64,000 nt of DNA from Nitzschia sp. DOCU1. Taxonomy: Eukaryota > Bacillariophyta > Bacillariophyceae > Bacillariales > Bacillariaceae. Where the stretch lies: positions 186,001 to 250,000 of the forward strand of contig OX595995.1 in the NCBI GenBank assembly GCA_951394045.1, written 5' to 3'. Each line of letters starts with the position of its first letter. The first letter of the stretch is position 1. Shown here piece by piece: positions 31,219-41,154 of the stretch. Below the pieces are notes generated by a model. The model searched no databases. It saw only the letters and a list, made by a program, of their open reading frames with translations, and was not told where the DNA came from. The translations under genes and the position numbers were made by a program.

Positions 31219-33255
31219 ATGATCCAAACGCAAACGTCTCCTGTCCGATCCCCCTCTGTGAATTCCACCGTGACTGTCGACGATGCCCTTAATAATGGCA
31301 GCAGTAGCAGCAGCAACGGGAGAAGTAAACGCAGTCAAAGCTCCTCCCGCCCAGCGACGACTCCCCGCAAAGCCATGTCCATGCCGGCTACTTCTACCAA
31401 GAAAGACTTGAGTCCTCTGGTGAGCAAAGAGACGCGATTCCTGGCCGCCAAGGATGCTGCGAAAATGGGGCAATGGACGCGACTCGAAGAACATGTGGTG
31501 GAAGCTGTGAGTCAGGATAAATCAGAGGAAGATGCCTTTTTTCTAAAATCAGGACTTTACAATGCGACGCCTCGCTCTCGCATGTTTCAAATTGTCGTGG
31601 AAGCAGCCGCCTTGGGGAGCATGAAACAACGCAATACTGTTGAAATCGTCACCAATGATAAACCCGCAGTGGGAGCATCCGGCAACATCGACAACTTTGA
31701 CAACGACGACGACGAGCATGAATCCGATCATGCCAAAAATGCCAGTCCTACGATTCGTCGTCAACTTTCTCAAGATGCCACGACCATTCAAATCAAACCC
31801 AGCGACGATCCCACCGAACTCGTTAACTTGTATGTGGACTTTCAACGAGCCAAGAAAAAGTTGCAAGCACTCGATGCCGAACAAGCCATGGAACGAATGG
31901 AAGAACATTGCAAATTAGGAGACGACTGGAAAACATTGCAAGTGGAACTGCCTACTTCCAAAATACCCAAATTCCAAAAACCCATTGCCTACATGACAGA
32001 GGGGAAATTACGGGGAGCTGTCATTCGAGGAGCTGCGGACATGGGAAATGCTCGGCAAGAACGATTGGTTCTAGAGGGAATCTTTAAAGTACATCGGACA
32101 TGTGCATGTGTATACTGTCGAAAGCCAAGCCCGTTCCAGACACAATCCTATCAAAAATTACGAATGCGACAAGGATGGACGGATAATGCTTTGGAAGAAG
32201 AAGAAGGAGCGCCCATGTCGCCGCAGCCAAAACCAAAAAAGAAACTGGCGGCGTCTCATAAATCTCCCAGCAACAACACTAACAAACGCCACTTTACAAA
32301 ATTGCACAAACGGCAAACTCTGGCGACTATATTATCAACGACATGTGCTCCTGGTGTCAAGAATAATACGGAAGCTGACCCCAACTTACCTAGCTTGTTC
32401 AAGGCGGCCGCGTCCTCCAAACATAACGTCAAAGCCTGGAAGAGTCGGGCTGCCAAAGCCAAGCGCGAAGCCTATGCTGCAGTGTCTCCGGACGGCGACT
32501 CTGCTACAATGGGTAGTCCAACGACAACAAGAAGAAAGTCAACTACTGCTGCATCTTCTGCTGGGGGTGGACCACTGGGGGAGTGGGTGTCACCGCGATT
32601 ACGCAAAAAGAAATTGACTGGATTTGCTTCTCCGCGTACATCCTTATCGAGATCTGAATTGCCGACATTGGATTCTCTGGAAGCATCGTCGCCGTCACAG
32701 TCGTCGCCAAGTACTACCAAATGGGACGATACATTCTTGTCTCCGCGATCCAAACAAAAGCAAAAACTGAAATTGCCACCCCTTGGAGGCGCCGACGACG
32801 AAGGACTCTTGGTGCCTTCCGATAAGACTCGACCAGCCTGGGCTGCGAAGAGTCTAAAGCCTGCCGCAACCAAAGATTCCAAGGTCCGACTACGAGAACT
32901 GGAAGATAGTCGGCATACTCCAGCATGGGCGGCCGGAAAGGATTTCTTGGCTGTGACTTCCCCAAGAAACAAGAAGCGGGGCGATGCCATGAGCATGACA
33001 GAACATTCACCCTTTCGTGCGATGACGAGATCTAGTCCTACTCGGGGCGTGCGTCGTAACAAGTCTTTTGATGGGGAAATTGATGAAGAGGCCTTGTTGC
33101 ATCAAGAATTGGAAGGGTTGGCGTTGGAGTCGCCACGACGATTGACAATGAAACCTGCCTTGAATAAGGATTTGAGGGATATTAGCAACAAGACGCCATT
33201 GAGCGAGGATGACGACTCATTCAATAGTGATGAAGATGACGACTTTGCATATTGA
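31219..33255 (+). CDS. Unknown Ser/Lys-rich protein with CxCxYC motif, paralog 1
   Basis: From ATG 31,219 the gene encodes 678 residues without introns. The N-terminus is Ser/Thr-rich. A helical region follows (AAKDAAKMGQWTRLEEHVVE, then AAALGSMKQRNTVEIV) that aligns with the neighbouring gene at 34,141. In the middle lies a Cys motif, CACVYCRKPSPFQTQSYQKL. Then comes a long Ser/Pro/Lys-rich region with SP(R/T) motifs that look like kinase sites, and an acidic C-terminus after ELEGLALES. The shared order of helical block, Cys motif and ELxxLA tail shows the two genes are tandem paralogs. The Cys motif could bind zinc. I do not recognise the family; it may be restricted to diatoms. The ORF can be extended to 31,054 only with GTG. 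Confidence 0.75.
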   Translation: MIQTQTSPVRSPSVNSTVTVDDALNNGSSSSSNGRSKRSQSSSRPATTPRKAMSMPATSTKKDLSPLVSKETRFLAAKDAAKMGQWTRLEEHVVEAVSQDKSEEDAFFLKSGLYNATPRSRMFQIVVEAAALGSMKQRNTVEIVTNDKPAVGASGNIDNFDNDDDEHESDHAKNASPTIRRQLSQDATTIQIKPSDDPTELVNLYVDFQRAKKKLQALDAEQAMERMEEHCKLGDDWKTLQVELPTSKIPKFQKPIAYMTEGKLRGAVIRGAADMGNARQERLVLEGIFKVHRTCACVYCRKPSPFQTQSYQKLRMRQGWTDNALEEEEGAPMSPQPKPKKKLAASHKSPSNNTNKRHFTKLHKRQTLATILSTTCAPGVKNNTEADPNLPSLFKAAASSKHNVKAWKSRAAKAKREAYAAVSPDGDSATMGSPTTTRRKSTTAASSAGGGPLGEWVSPRLRKKKLTGFASPRTSLSRSELPTLDSLEASSPSQSSPSTTKWDDTFLSPRSKQKQKLKLPPLGGADDEGLLVPSDKTRPAWAAKSLKPAATKDSKVRLRELEDSRHTPAWAAGKDFLAVTSPRNKKRGDAMSMTEHSPFRAMTRSSPTRGVRRNKSFDGEIDEEALLHQELEGLALESPRRLTMKPALNKDLRDISNKTPLSEDDDSFNSDEDDDFAY

Positions 33256-34140
33256 GCAAAAGCAAGATGGTGGTATTCTGGTGAAATAAGGGAAGCGGCA
33301 AGAGTATTTTCATTTCTTTGTTGCGGCCAAGGCACGACTAGCGAAGGAAAAATTGAGGCGCTCAGTAGCTGGACTAGCCAAAACAAGGCAGTACCTAAGA
33401 AGTCGGGCCAAGAGTATGTTTGCCCCATAGTGATATGCCGCAAAGTCGCCCTGATGGGTCGATTGCTGCTGAACTTCCGTGAAACTCATAGTAGCACGAC
33501 GAGCAGGTACCTACACCGCCACCGGCGCCATGGCTACTCATAACCTAGTTGTGGCATATCTTTCATTTTATGGAGCTAGTCGAATAGTCAGAGTTGGTTC
33601 GATAGTACGGTGCTGTTGCAGTGTTACGTTCTTCTACTCACCTACTCTCTAGAGTAGCTACTGTTAGATCAAAGCTCAAATGAGTGATAGAACCCTTTTT
33701 TGGCCTGCGGTTCTCACCGCGAACTCGACCTTCGCGCTGGAATCATATCCTTCAGACGGAGAATTCTCCCGCCTTTCTCAAAGGAATTCCCAGGAAGTCG
33801 AGCTTGCAAAATCAATCACGAATTCATCGAAAAATATGCCTTCTGAGCGAACGCCGCGAAAGTTATATAATGTAGGCAGTCAAAGGCGTCTATTTTCCCA
33901 CTATGCAGTAAAGTGACGTTGAAAGGTTCTCCTACTTTCGGCATATTTCATCAGTTCCATCGTGATCGTAAGCATAAAACAAAACTTCGCATGAGCCCCA
34001 AACGATCCCGTTTTACCATTTCAACAACAACAACAACAAACGTCCTCCTTACATTACTCAGAAATAACGCAAGGAACTCTCTAGTATCGGTATCAACCCC
34101 AGAAGCTTCCTGCCGAGAGTGAAAAGCAGCGATTTCTTCC
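33256..34140. other. Intergenic region between tandem paralogs
   Basis: About 0.9 kb with only short overlapping frames; no gene seen. Confidence 0.5.
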
Positions 34141-35841
34141 ATGGTTTCTTTGAAGGAGACTCGAAAGAGCGTGGCGCTGGATGCGGCGTCGCTGGGTCGC
34201 CTGTCCCGACTGCCCGAACAAATCGTAGAAGCGGTTGCTCAAGCCAGGGAACAACAAGAAGCATGGCAATTGAAGCGTTCGATTCAGACTCAGCTTCTCA
34301 AGTCGTCCTTTCAACGGTGCATTCAGGAGGCGGCAGCTGTGGGGCTAGTCAGACGACTCAAACCGGTGGAAATTGTATCGAATCCAACTCGCATTCCTAG
34401 CGAGGAAGACTATGATCAATTCAATTCGTCTTTTTCGGGGTCGAATCGACAACCACGACAACGACGGGGGTCCATTTTAGTTGAAAGTCATGTCCGTCGA
34501 TCCCGAGCAGCCAAGGCTCGATCCTTCCAATGCCCCGTGGCAGTTCTTCAATCGATGGAAGATCAAGAAGAGTTGTTGCAAAAGTGGAATCATTCTCCCA
34601 AACCAAGGTCTCATTCCCTGCCCTTGTCTCCATCGCCGGCCGCACTCCCATCTCCTGTGGTTCCTCGCTGGCGCAAACGATTTAGTGCCATGAGCCCCGA
34701 ACAGATGCGGGAATGTTTGGCACACCAAGCCGCGGAGCAAGCCTTTGAGCGGATATGGCGTTTGCAGAATGATCCCCAAAAGGAACTTAACGTGCGGGAA
34801 AGCTGTTTGTGTGTCTATTGTTCCAGTAATCCGTCGCCCTACCAAACGTTGGAGTATCAGCGCCTTTCCAAGGATCCAACCTACCGCACCCCGCTGCCAT
34901 TTTCAGATTTGGATTGGAGTGATGATGATGAGGACCACGAAAGTGATTCAGGTAGCAGTCAAAACGACGAGAAGACGATTGATCCAGAGGAGATTCCTTC
35001 TCTAGCTATCTTCTATGGTAAACGCCCAGGGCAAACCGGGGACTTTTTGAAGGAGGTGACGAACAAGGCATTGGATCGTACACTCCGATTGGTAAAGAAG
35101 GGGCAAGCTCATTCGGTGAGGGATAGGTGCACCTGTAAGTATTGCACCACAGTATCGCCCAAACAAACGCGTCGCTCCATGCGTCGTTCTATCAAGCGGG
35201 GTGGAAAGAAACCTATTCCAGGCCCTCCGCCTTTGTTGTCTCCTTCATCTTCGCCCGTCCCTCCGGCCAACAACAAGTCACTATTAGCTCATCATCGATC
35301 CCTGACACCTCCGCCACCTTCTTCTAAAAAGTTTTTGGTGGGGGGCTCCAGTGGCCCCAAGCGATGGACGAGTATTCCTACCAAACAAAAAGAAGAAGAA
35401 TCGAATTGCCGTGGCAAGTTTCTAGATTCGCGTGCTTCTTCTTCTTCTTACAACCAAGAACAACCTTCCTGGGTTACACCTTTGGCAAATCGTCCCAAGA
35501 TTAACTTTCGAAAGAGCAAGAAGAGCGGTGGTGTTGGCAACACGATGCCTCCATCGCTCGATCTATCGGATGAAATCAATATGGTCACGCCTTCGCCCAG
35601 CCCGCATTCATTCAATCCTACGTCGTCGAGTGGCGTCTGTACTACTAGCAGCTTGTTTGGGGAAGCTACTAGTACAACAGCCAAGGATGATTATACAGTG
35701 ACAACGGTCGCTACCGAGTCTATTCCGTCCGGGAGTCTATCATCGAATCAATACTACTACGATGCCTTGGATGAGGATGTCGATGAAGAGCAAATGCTCA
35801 TGGATGAACTCGGCTCCTTGGCTGTTGAAGCAATTGAGTAA
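34141..35841 (+). CDS. Unknown Ser/Pro-rich protein with two CxCxYC motifs, paralog 2
   Basis: The intronless gene encodes 566 residues from ATG 34,141. It starts directly in the helical block (LDAASLGRLSRLPEQIVEAV, then AAAVGLVRRLKPVEIV) that matches paralog 1 and lacks most of that protein's Ser-rich leader. It has two Cys motifs, CLCVYCSSNPSPYQT at about residue 221 and CTCKYCTTVSPKQT at about 330, where paralog 1 has one. An acidic loop lies between them. The C-terminal third is Ser/Pro/Lys rich, and the end, DELGSLAVEAIE, matches the tail of paralog 1. The paired motifs suggest an internal duplication or a loss in the other copy. Function unknown; zinc or nucleic-acid binding is a guess from the Cys spacing. 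Confidence 0.75.
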   Translation: MVSLKETRKSVALDAASLGRLSRLPEQIVEAVAQAREQQEAWQLKRSIQTQLLKSSFQRCIQEAAAVGLVRRLKPVEIVSNPTRIPSEEDYDQFNSSFSGSNRQPRQRRGSILVESHVRRSRAAKARSFQCPVAVLQSMEDQEELLQKWNHSPKPRSHSLPLSPSPAALPSPVVPRWRKRFSAMSPEQMRECLAHQAAEQAFERIWRLQNDPQKELNVRESCLCVYCSSNPSPYQTLEYQRLSKDPTYRTPLPFSDLDWSDDDEDHESDSGSSQNDEKTIDPEEIPSLAIFYGKRPGQTGDFLKEVTNKALDRTLRLVKKGQAHSVRDRCTCKYCTTVSPKQTRRSMRRSIKRGGKKPIPGPPPLLSPSSSPVPPANNKSLLAHHRSLTPPPPSSKKFLVGGSSGPKRWTSIPTKQKEEESNCRGKFLDSRASSSSYNQEQPSWVTPLANRPKINFRKSKKSGGVGNTMPPSLDLSDEINMVTPSPSPHSFNPTSSSGVCTTSSLFGEATSTTAKDDYTVTTVATESIPSGSLSSNQYYYDALDEDVDEEQMLMDELGSLAVEAIE

Positions 35842-36568
35842 ACGAGGAACTAGTGTTCCTTTGGAATTCACTTTTTGGTACCGGGAAGCCAAATAGATGA
35901 TTCGGGATGATGACTTTAGATTGAACTATGGGGTAAAAACTATTTAGTCGTATGGAATAAATGACTCACAATCGTCGTGAAATAGAAAATCAATGTTCGT
36001 TATGTTTTTCCAATGGAGTCAAGAACTACCAAAACGGAAACGACGGATTAGACGAGTAAGACACGAAGCATTAATAGAACTGCACGGATAGCGTCACTAG
36101 AATCGCTGTGGCGCACGTAATCTTTTCAATCAACATGCACCTTGATTCAACACTCTTTCATCAACGACAATCTGGCGAGACTTCTGTAGTACTGTACCCG
36201 GGCAATGGTCAGAGAATCGAAAAATGATAATATCTCTTTGTCATCTTGCAAGAAGGAGGGGCTCGGCTTACAGCATGGTCGACCTTGCTTGTGCCGATTC
36301 GAAATCACGAACCCATTACTTTGCTGTTCGAAAGGACACTACCAGAAGTCAATCTATGTTCTAGCATTTGGTTTCCAATCGCCGAGTCTACAAACTGGTG
36401 TGTTGCATTGCAAAGTTGGTCCTACAGTCAGTACTTTACAACTACGAGTCTCTCTGGTACATGGCGTCGGCGTACTCTAGTGACAACACCACCACGAATC
36501 CACCTGTATTTGCCCAAATTTATACACCGTCGGCATCACCAAAACGCCAAATCATACCACCACCACGT
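35842..36568. other. Intergenic region, no gene seen
   Basis: Short overlapping plus-strand frames at 36,205-36,634 have no domain and overlap the end of the LITAF gene in antisense. It should hold the 3' ends of two convergent genes. Confidence 0.5.
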
Positions 36569-37194
36569 TTACGATCGTTCCGTCACACAGCAATCTTGAA
36601 AGGCTTCGACTTTGCCGACCTTGGCTTGACATAGCACACAATAATGATCGGTTTGTTTGCAATTGTCCAAAATCAAAGGTACCCAACAAATGGGCCAAAA
36701 CACAATCAACATTACTCCTGATGCCGTCCAAGTTTGCCATGTTGGATACGTGGTAATACGAGTCCTCGATTCTTGATGACAACTGGGACACTTGTTCATT
36801 AACATGGGCATTCGAGCTAGAGTTGGATCGGAAGGTGAAAAGCTGCTGGGCGGTGGAAGGTCCGACGTTGTAACCTTGGCATCGTATTGTGGCAAGGACT
36901 GATAAGCTGTTTGGACATCATCGCCCGAGTCAGATACCAGAGTGGCCACGGGAATGCTGGCGCCGGATTTTTGGGACAATGCTGTGCCAGCAATCGACTG
37001 TGCACCGGGCCTTACTGCCACTTCCATGCCAGTAATCGGCTTTTCTGTGTCATTAAAACAAGGAAACGACAAAAGAAATTCGTGAATGGTATCCACTCAT
37101 CAGCTCAGCACTCGATTCTGGAATCTCAGTGACGATGCAAAAGTCAAGGACAAGTCAACTCTCTCGTACCTTTATTTGTCCAAAGAAATCCCAT
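36569..37194 (-). CDS. LITAF-domain (zinc-ribbon, membrane-inserted) protein
   Basis: The C-terminal ~70 residues form a LITAF (SIMPLE-like) domain: CPSCHQESRTRITTYPTW, then a hydrophobic stretch SGVMLIVFWPICWVPLIL, and DNCKQTDHYCVLCQAKVG. The two CxxC knuckles bind one zinc and the hydrophobic middle inserts into the cytosolic face of endosomal/lysosomal membranes. The N-terminal part is Pro/Ser-rich and disordered, as usual. Two starts are possible. ATG 37,027 gives an intronless 152-residue protein. Alternatively a small first exon (37,194-37,170, starting MGFLWTNK) joins across a 125-nt GT-AG intron (37,169-37,045) with a strong pyrimidine tract, in phase. I prefer the two-exon model because the tract is so clear. 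Confidence 0.85.
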
Positions 37195-37856
37195 GATTCT
37201 GGATTAGCTTTTGCTATTCGTGGGTATTATTGTGAGACTCTGATACAAGATGGAGGTATTGTCAAAAAGAGTCGGAGGAGCAAGACTCGGCATTCGGTCT
37301 TGCAACTGATGCCATTGTGGTGGCTCGTTGAGAATGCTTGCATTTCTTTGGTTGGAGAGCCATTGCCGTCAGTTGAGCACGCTCGCCTGCCACGGAGGAA
37401 TTGGTACTGACTTTACGAGAGAATCGCTAAATGCGTTGACCCGCACTGGGCGGGCGGGCGGGTGTGGGCGGGCTCGCAGGCAGGGTGATGTTTGGGCGAC
37501 CACTTCGACCATGTCTACACACACACACTCTCTACGTTACGTTTAGAGAGGCAACTATGTGATGCAGCTGAAGAAAAGTTGGAGGCGACATGATGGCATT
37601 CAACCACAACGCAATGCATGTCGAACACGAAAAGCCTCGTCATTCTGATCATCTCCATTCTTTCGGCTTACAGCATGTCCTGAGTGGGTCACGACGAGAT
37701 ACGCGCACTTTCTGATTCTTGCTCCATACATTGCCCGTGCAACGATTCATTTCATTCTATCATATCACGATGTAATGAGGGCGGCACCATGGCATTCCAC
37801 AATTGCCAAAAGACGTGTTTCGCTTGACATCATGTCGCTGTGGGAACGATCCCGAC
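37195..37856. other. Intergenic region with G-rich tract
   Basis: No gene seen. A GGGC-repeat tract lies at about 37,446-37,478. Confidence 0.5.
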
Positions 37857-37982
37857 GTCTCGTCACTTTGAAGGACTCCAAACTGAGCTGGGTAAACTCC
37901 CTCCCTGGTTAACGAGGCAGATCGTTAACCAGCGATAAGAGTTTACCCAGCTCAGTTTGGAAGTCCTGAAAAGTGACGAGAC
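37857..37982. repeat. Long imperfect inverted repeat (hairpin), about 126 bp
   Basis: The left arm from 37,857 (GTCTCGTCACTTT, then CCAAACTGAGCTGGGTAAAC) is the reverse complement of the right arm ending at 37,982 (GTTTACCCAGCTCAGTTTGG, then AAAGTGACGAGAC). Arms are about 42 nt with very few mismatches. A second inner stem, GGTTAAC/GTTAACC, closes near 37,916-37,930. It could be a foldback/MITE-like element or give a small-RNA-type hairpin transcript. It lies immediately left of a permease fragment. Confidence 0.9.
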
Positions 37983-38037
37983 GGCGCGTGACAACTTGGG
38001 TGTAGGTTTACGGTGACGGTACGGCGGCTGTTGGCCA

Positions 38038-38435
38038 AGATGCAGTCCATGCGGTTTACTCGAGCTTTCCGTGGGTGGTCGCAAGCACGCTAGGTGTTTT
38101 CATTTGTGTTTTGGGGGTGATCTTTCGATCGGTTGTCCCGCCGGCACTACGCTCGATTGTGTCTATTTTCTATATCATAATTTTGCGGTGCTCGTGTACC
38201 AAGATGGTATTTGGCAACGCTGGCATAATATTCGATCGTTTACGGCGGTCGATCCTGAATGCTCGTGGTTGGTTCCAATTATAAGTTTTTCCATCGTGGT
38301 CGGCCTAGAATCTTGGACTATGATGTTTTCTTGACAACACGGGTCTTGGAATTTCGGTGGCTGGAGAACTACGTTCACGAATCATCTATTGCGGCTGCTA
38401 GTGTGGATGCTTCGGGCGCCCCGCTCCAGGTGAGC
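38038..38435 (+). pseudogene. MMPL/RND-family permease fragment
   Basis: Three frames in succession read as part of an RND-superfamily (MMPL-type) multi-pass permease: FPWVVASTLGVFICVLGVIF followed by RSVVPPALRSIV, then VLVYQDGIW and SWLVPIISFSIVVGL, then LDYDVFLTTRVLEFRW. The last is the family's 'GLDYDVFL..R..E' signature. At least two frameshifts and a G-to-other change interrupt it. The family proteins have about 12 helices, so only a small part is here. It is cut off at about 38,440, where PHD/Tudor copy C begins abruptly. Confidence 0.65.
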
Positions 38436-39334
38436 AGTCTAACGCCGCTATTGGGGCCGAGCCATGCCTCCAGCGAACTGATGATCTTGGCTCCATAAAA
38501 ACTCAAGATTAAGATGGACAAAGCCCGTGGGAAAGTCAGGAACCTTGCCCTGTCCGGGATCCCTGAGGAAGATTGGTATTGCGAAACATATGCGTCCAGG
38601 CGTGGAGATCCACCACGGATGACTGCCTCCGACCAGGTAGAGGGTACTTTGGTTCCTAGTGGGGCTCATGCTAGGACGTCGGAAGGCAAGGCAGCTGCGA
38701 CCATCAGGATATTACTGGACTTCGGATTGAAGAGAATGATCAACGCCTGCAGAAGCTGGTCACCAAAGCCCTTGATAAGTGACGACGAGTTTGAACAGCA
38801 GGCTGGCGATGTCGAACGTGTACTTGAAGACGTCCACAAACTCATTCTTTCTCCTGATCCCATCAAGCCCTCGTCGAACTCCGCCAAAGAGACGACGGCG
38901 CCACTTCCATCAAGCTTATAACCATCTTTTACAAGAACGTTGCGAAACACGGACAAGTCAGGGGCAAAGTCATCCGATTGCCGACTGATGAGAGCGCGTG
39001 CGATTGCGTCGAGTACATGGATGGCGATGAAGAAGACTTGGAGCTTGACGATATGCCGGAGCTGATCCAAGCTGGTGTACCCAAGAATACGTCCACGGCA
39101 GGAGACGACGACCATCGTCATCATCAAAATACCGGAAAGATGGTGGAACATTCTGGCCGCCGCAGAGTGCTAAGAGTACATGGATGGCGATGAAGAAGAC
39201 TTGGAGCTTGACGATATGCCGGAGCTGATCCAAGCTGGTGTACCCAAGAATACTTCCACGGCAGGAGACGACGACCATCGTCATCATCAAAATACTTGAA
39301 AGATGGTGGAATATTCTGGCCGCCGCAGAAGAAC
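38436..39334 (+). pseudogene. PHD/Tudor family pseudogene, copy C, with 162-bp tandem duplication
   Basis: The copy starts in the pre-PHD segment (GATGATCTTGGCTCCAT, shared with 42,672). It has lost the first half of the PHD finger and resumes at GIPEEDWYCETYA; the equivalent of the last CxxC reads C-x-x-Y. It goes on to PKPLISDDEFEQQAGD and the Tudor-like domain with EYMDGDEEDLELDDMPELIQ. A 162-bp piece of the Tudor region is duplicated head to tail (39,011-39,172 and 39,173-39,334) with few differences. The frame changes around 38,920. It continues without gap into the helical block seen also at 1.4 kb. Confidence 0.6.
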
Positions 39335-40080
39335 CGCTCTCCGAAGAAGGAAATCCACTGGTCAAAAAGATTAATCATCTGGCGCAATTTGCGGGACACG
39401 GCAATCCCTTTGAAATTTGTGCTCTGGATGAATTTGGTGTTTCTATCGAGGAGAAACTCGTTGACCATCTTCCCGCGATTGACACCAGAATATTCTCCCC
39501 ATTCGAGTCCGACCTCGGCGCGTCTCCAGTGGTATCTCCTCTCCTTCCCGCCTGCTTCATTGACGACATCTTCCGGTGGCTTTCGCAACGCTTGCTATTA
39601 CTTAAAATGCTCCCATCGATTGCCGAGGAAGTCTATGAGGTGTTCTCCAACTTTCTGATCATTATGACTACAGCCTTTCGGATTTGCTCGGGAAGCTGCA
39701 AGCTCGAAAAGCTTCTTCTAGGAATACAACCTCCTTCGCCGACTCTTGACCCAGGCACTATTGCAACGTCCCGTTCGCAGGCTAGCTCTCCTCAAATGCT
39801 TGGTTTTGGCAGGCGGTCGTCGTTTCAGCCCAAACCGCAAGCTGCCATTATTTCGAATTTGTCGCCATTTATAGATGATGAACTTTGTTCGCCCCTCCCT
39901 TGCGAGCTGATAGAAATCGACGCAGTTCGCGAGTTGATCATGGAAGGACAGGAAAAACGCAAGACTATCGCCAAACTGGATTTGGTTCATGGATGTATCT
40001 TAGATCCGAATCCTGCCGAAAGTCGCAATTTCTCCGATCTTGTGTGCCGATCACCTCGGTTCTTGAAAAAGCGACAAGCG
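39327..40080 (+). pseudogene. Helical block, better-preserved copy of 1.44-1.99 kb
   Basis: One frame is open from 39,238 to 40,143 and shows a globular sequence, LPAIDTRIFSPFESDLGASP, then RLLLLKMLPSIAEEVYEVFS and IMEGQEKRKTIAKLDLVHG. The DNA aligns with 1,447-1,990 on the same strand. The family is not recognised. No ATG fits a gene start and the frame runs into a low-complexity TG/G tract at 40,085-40,116, so I treat it as a fragment. Confidence 0.5.
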
Positions 40081-40085
40081 GCCTT

Positions 40086-40116
40086 GTGTGTGTGTGTGGG
40101 GGGGGGGGGGGGGGGG
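40086..40116. repeat. TG repeat followed by run of 19 G
   Basis: Alternating TG from about 40,086 is followed by G x 19 at 40,098-40,116. Such a run is prone to slippage and to sequencing or assembly error. Confidence 0.95.
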
Positions 40117-41154
40117 TCTTTTTGGATGCAACGCTTCAACTAGCCAGCAATATTGCCCATTTTCAGGTCTGGGATGACTATGTCTACAAAGTTATCGCGG
40201 CGACTCCAAAATCGGTGGAGATTTGCAATCGTAAATCCAGCATTCGAGCCATCCGGGGACGAGCCATTCTTCACCATATCTTGCTCGTTGGGAGCGCGGC
40301 TGGGAAGAGTCCAAACTTCATCAACACCCCAATCAATATGTTGATTCGGTGTGTCAATTCGCGGCTTTGCTGTGGCTGTGGTGTTCTCTCTGCAACACTA
40401 ACTAAATCCCACTGGGTCCCATTAGTGGGGTATGGAGTGCGGTGGTGGAACGCAGCTATGTGTCGCTTTTGGATGGCTTTTGACGAATTCCATTTGCTCG
40501 ACCGAAGGGCGGGCACTGATGAGCATGGAGTTGGCCTCTTTCACCTAAAACATGCAAGGTAGCCCGATCCAAGAACGATTGTAATGCCATGCAAGCGCCC
40601 CTGATCCTCCCCCGGTGGCAACCGTGCGTGGGATGCCACATGATGATACCGAAATCAAAGTGTTCTACTTTCCGCCCATGATACGTGGTTGGGAATCGTG
40701 TGCTACTATGGAATCGATATCCTGGTGACCTCGTTTTTGAGCAGGTCTGCGATCCGATCCGGCTTGCAAAATGGCTAGGAACGAGTTGTTCTACCACGCC
40801 TCGATGAAATCTCCCAGAAAACGTCGCATTGAGTGATTTTGCTTCAAGTCACCAATAGGTGAATCACTCTTCTGCCAAGTGGAAATATATCCCAATGAGA
40901 ATCTTGCAAATTACAATGGAGGGGGGCGCTGAATATCGAAGAAATCTACAATTTGTCCAAAGCTACTGAAACTGCCGGAGGCGAACACCTTTTTTTCGGG
41001 TTCCCTTCGGCCTGTCAAAAATCTTCCATCGTCATCGTGAACCTTTCGGCAGTCAATCATTCCATTTCTGTATTATCACGGTATCTTGGCCTTTGAAAAT
41101 GACACTCTTCGTATGTTATCGCGTCTATTTTTCCGTTTTCAAACATGGGATTGG
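40117..41154. other. No recognisable gene
   Basis: Plus-strand frames at 39,885-40,562 and minus-strand frames at 40,456-40,797 are open but lack recognisable domains and cross the G-run. Probably decayed coding DNA. Confidence 0.4.
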
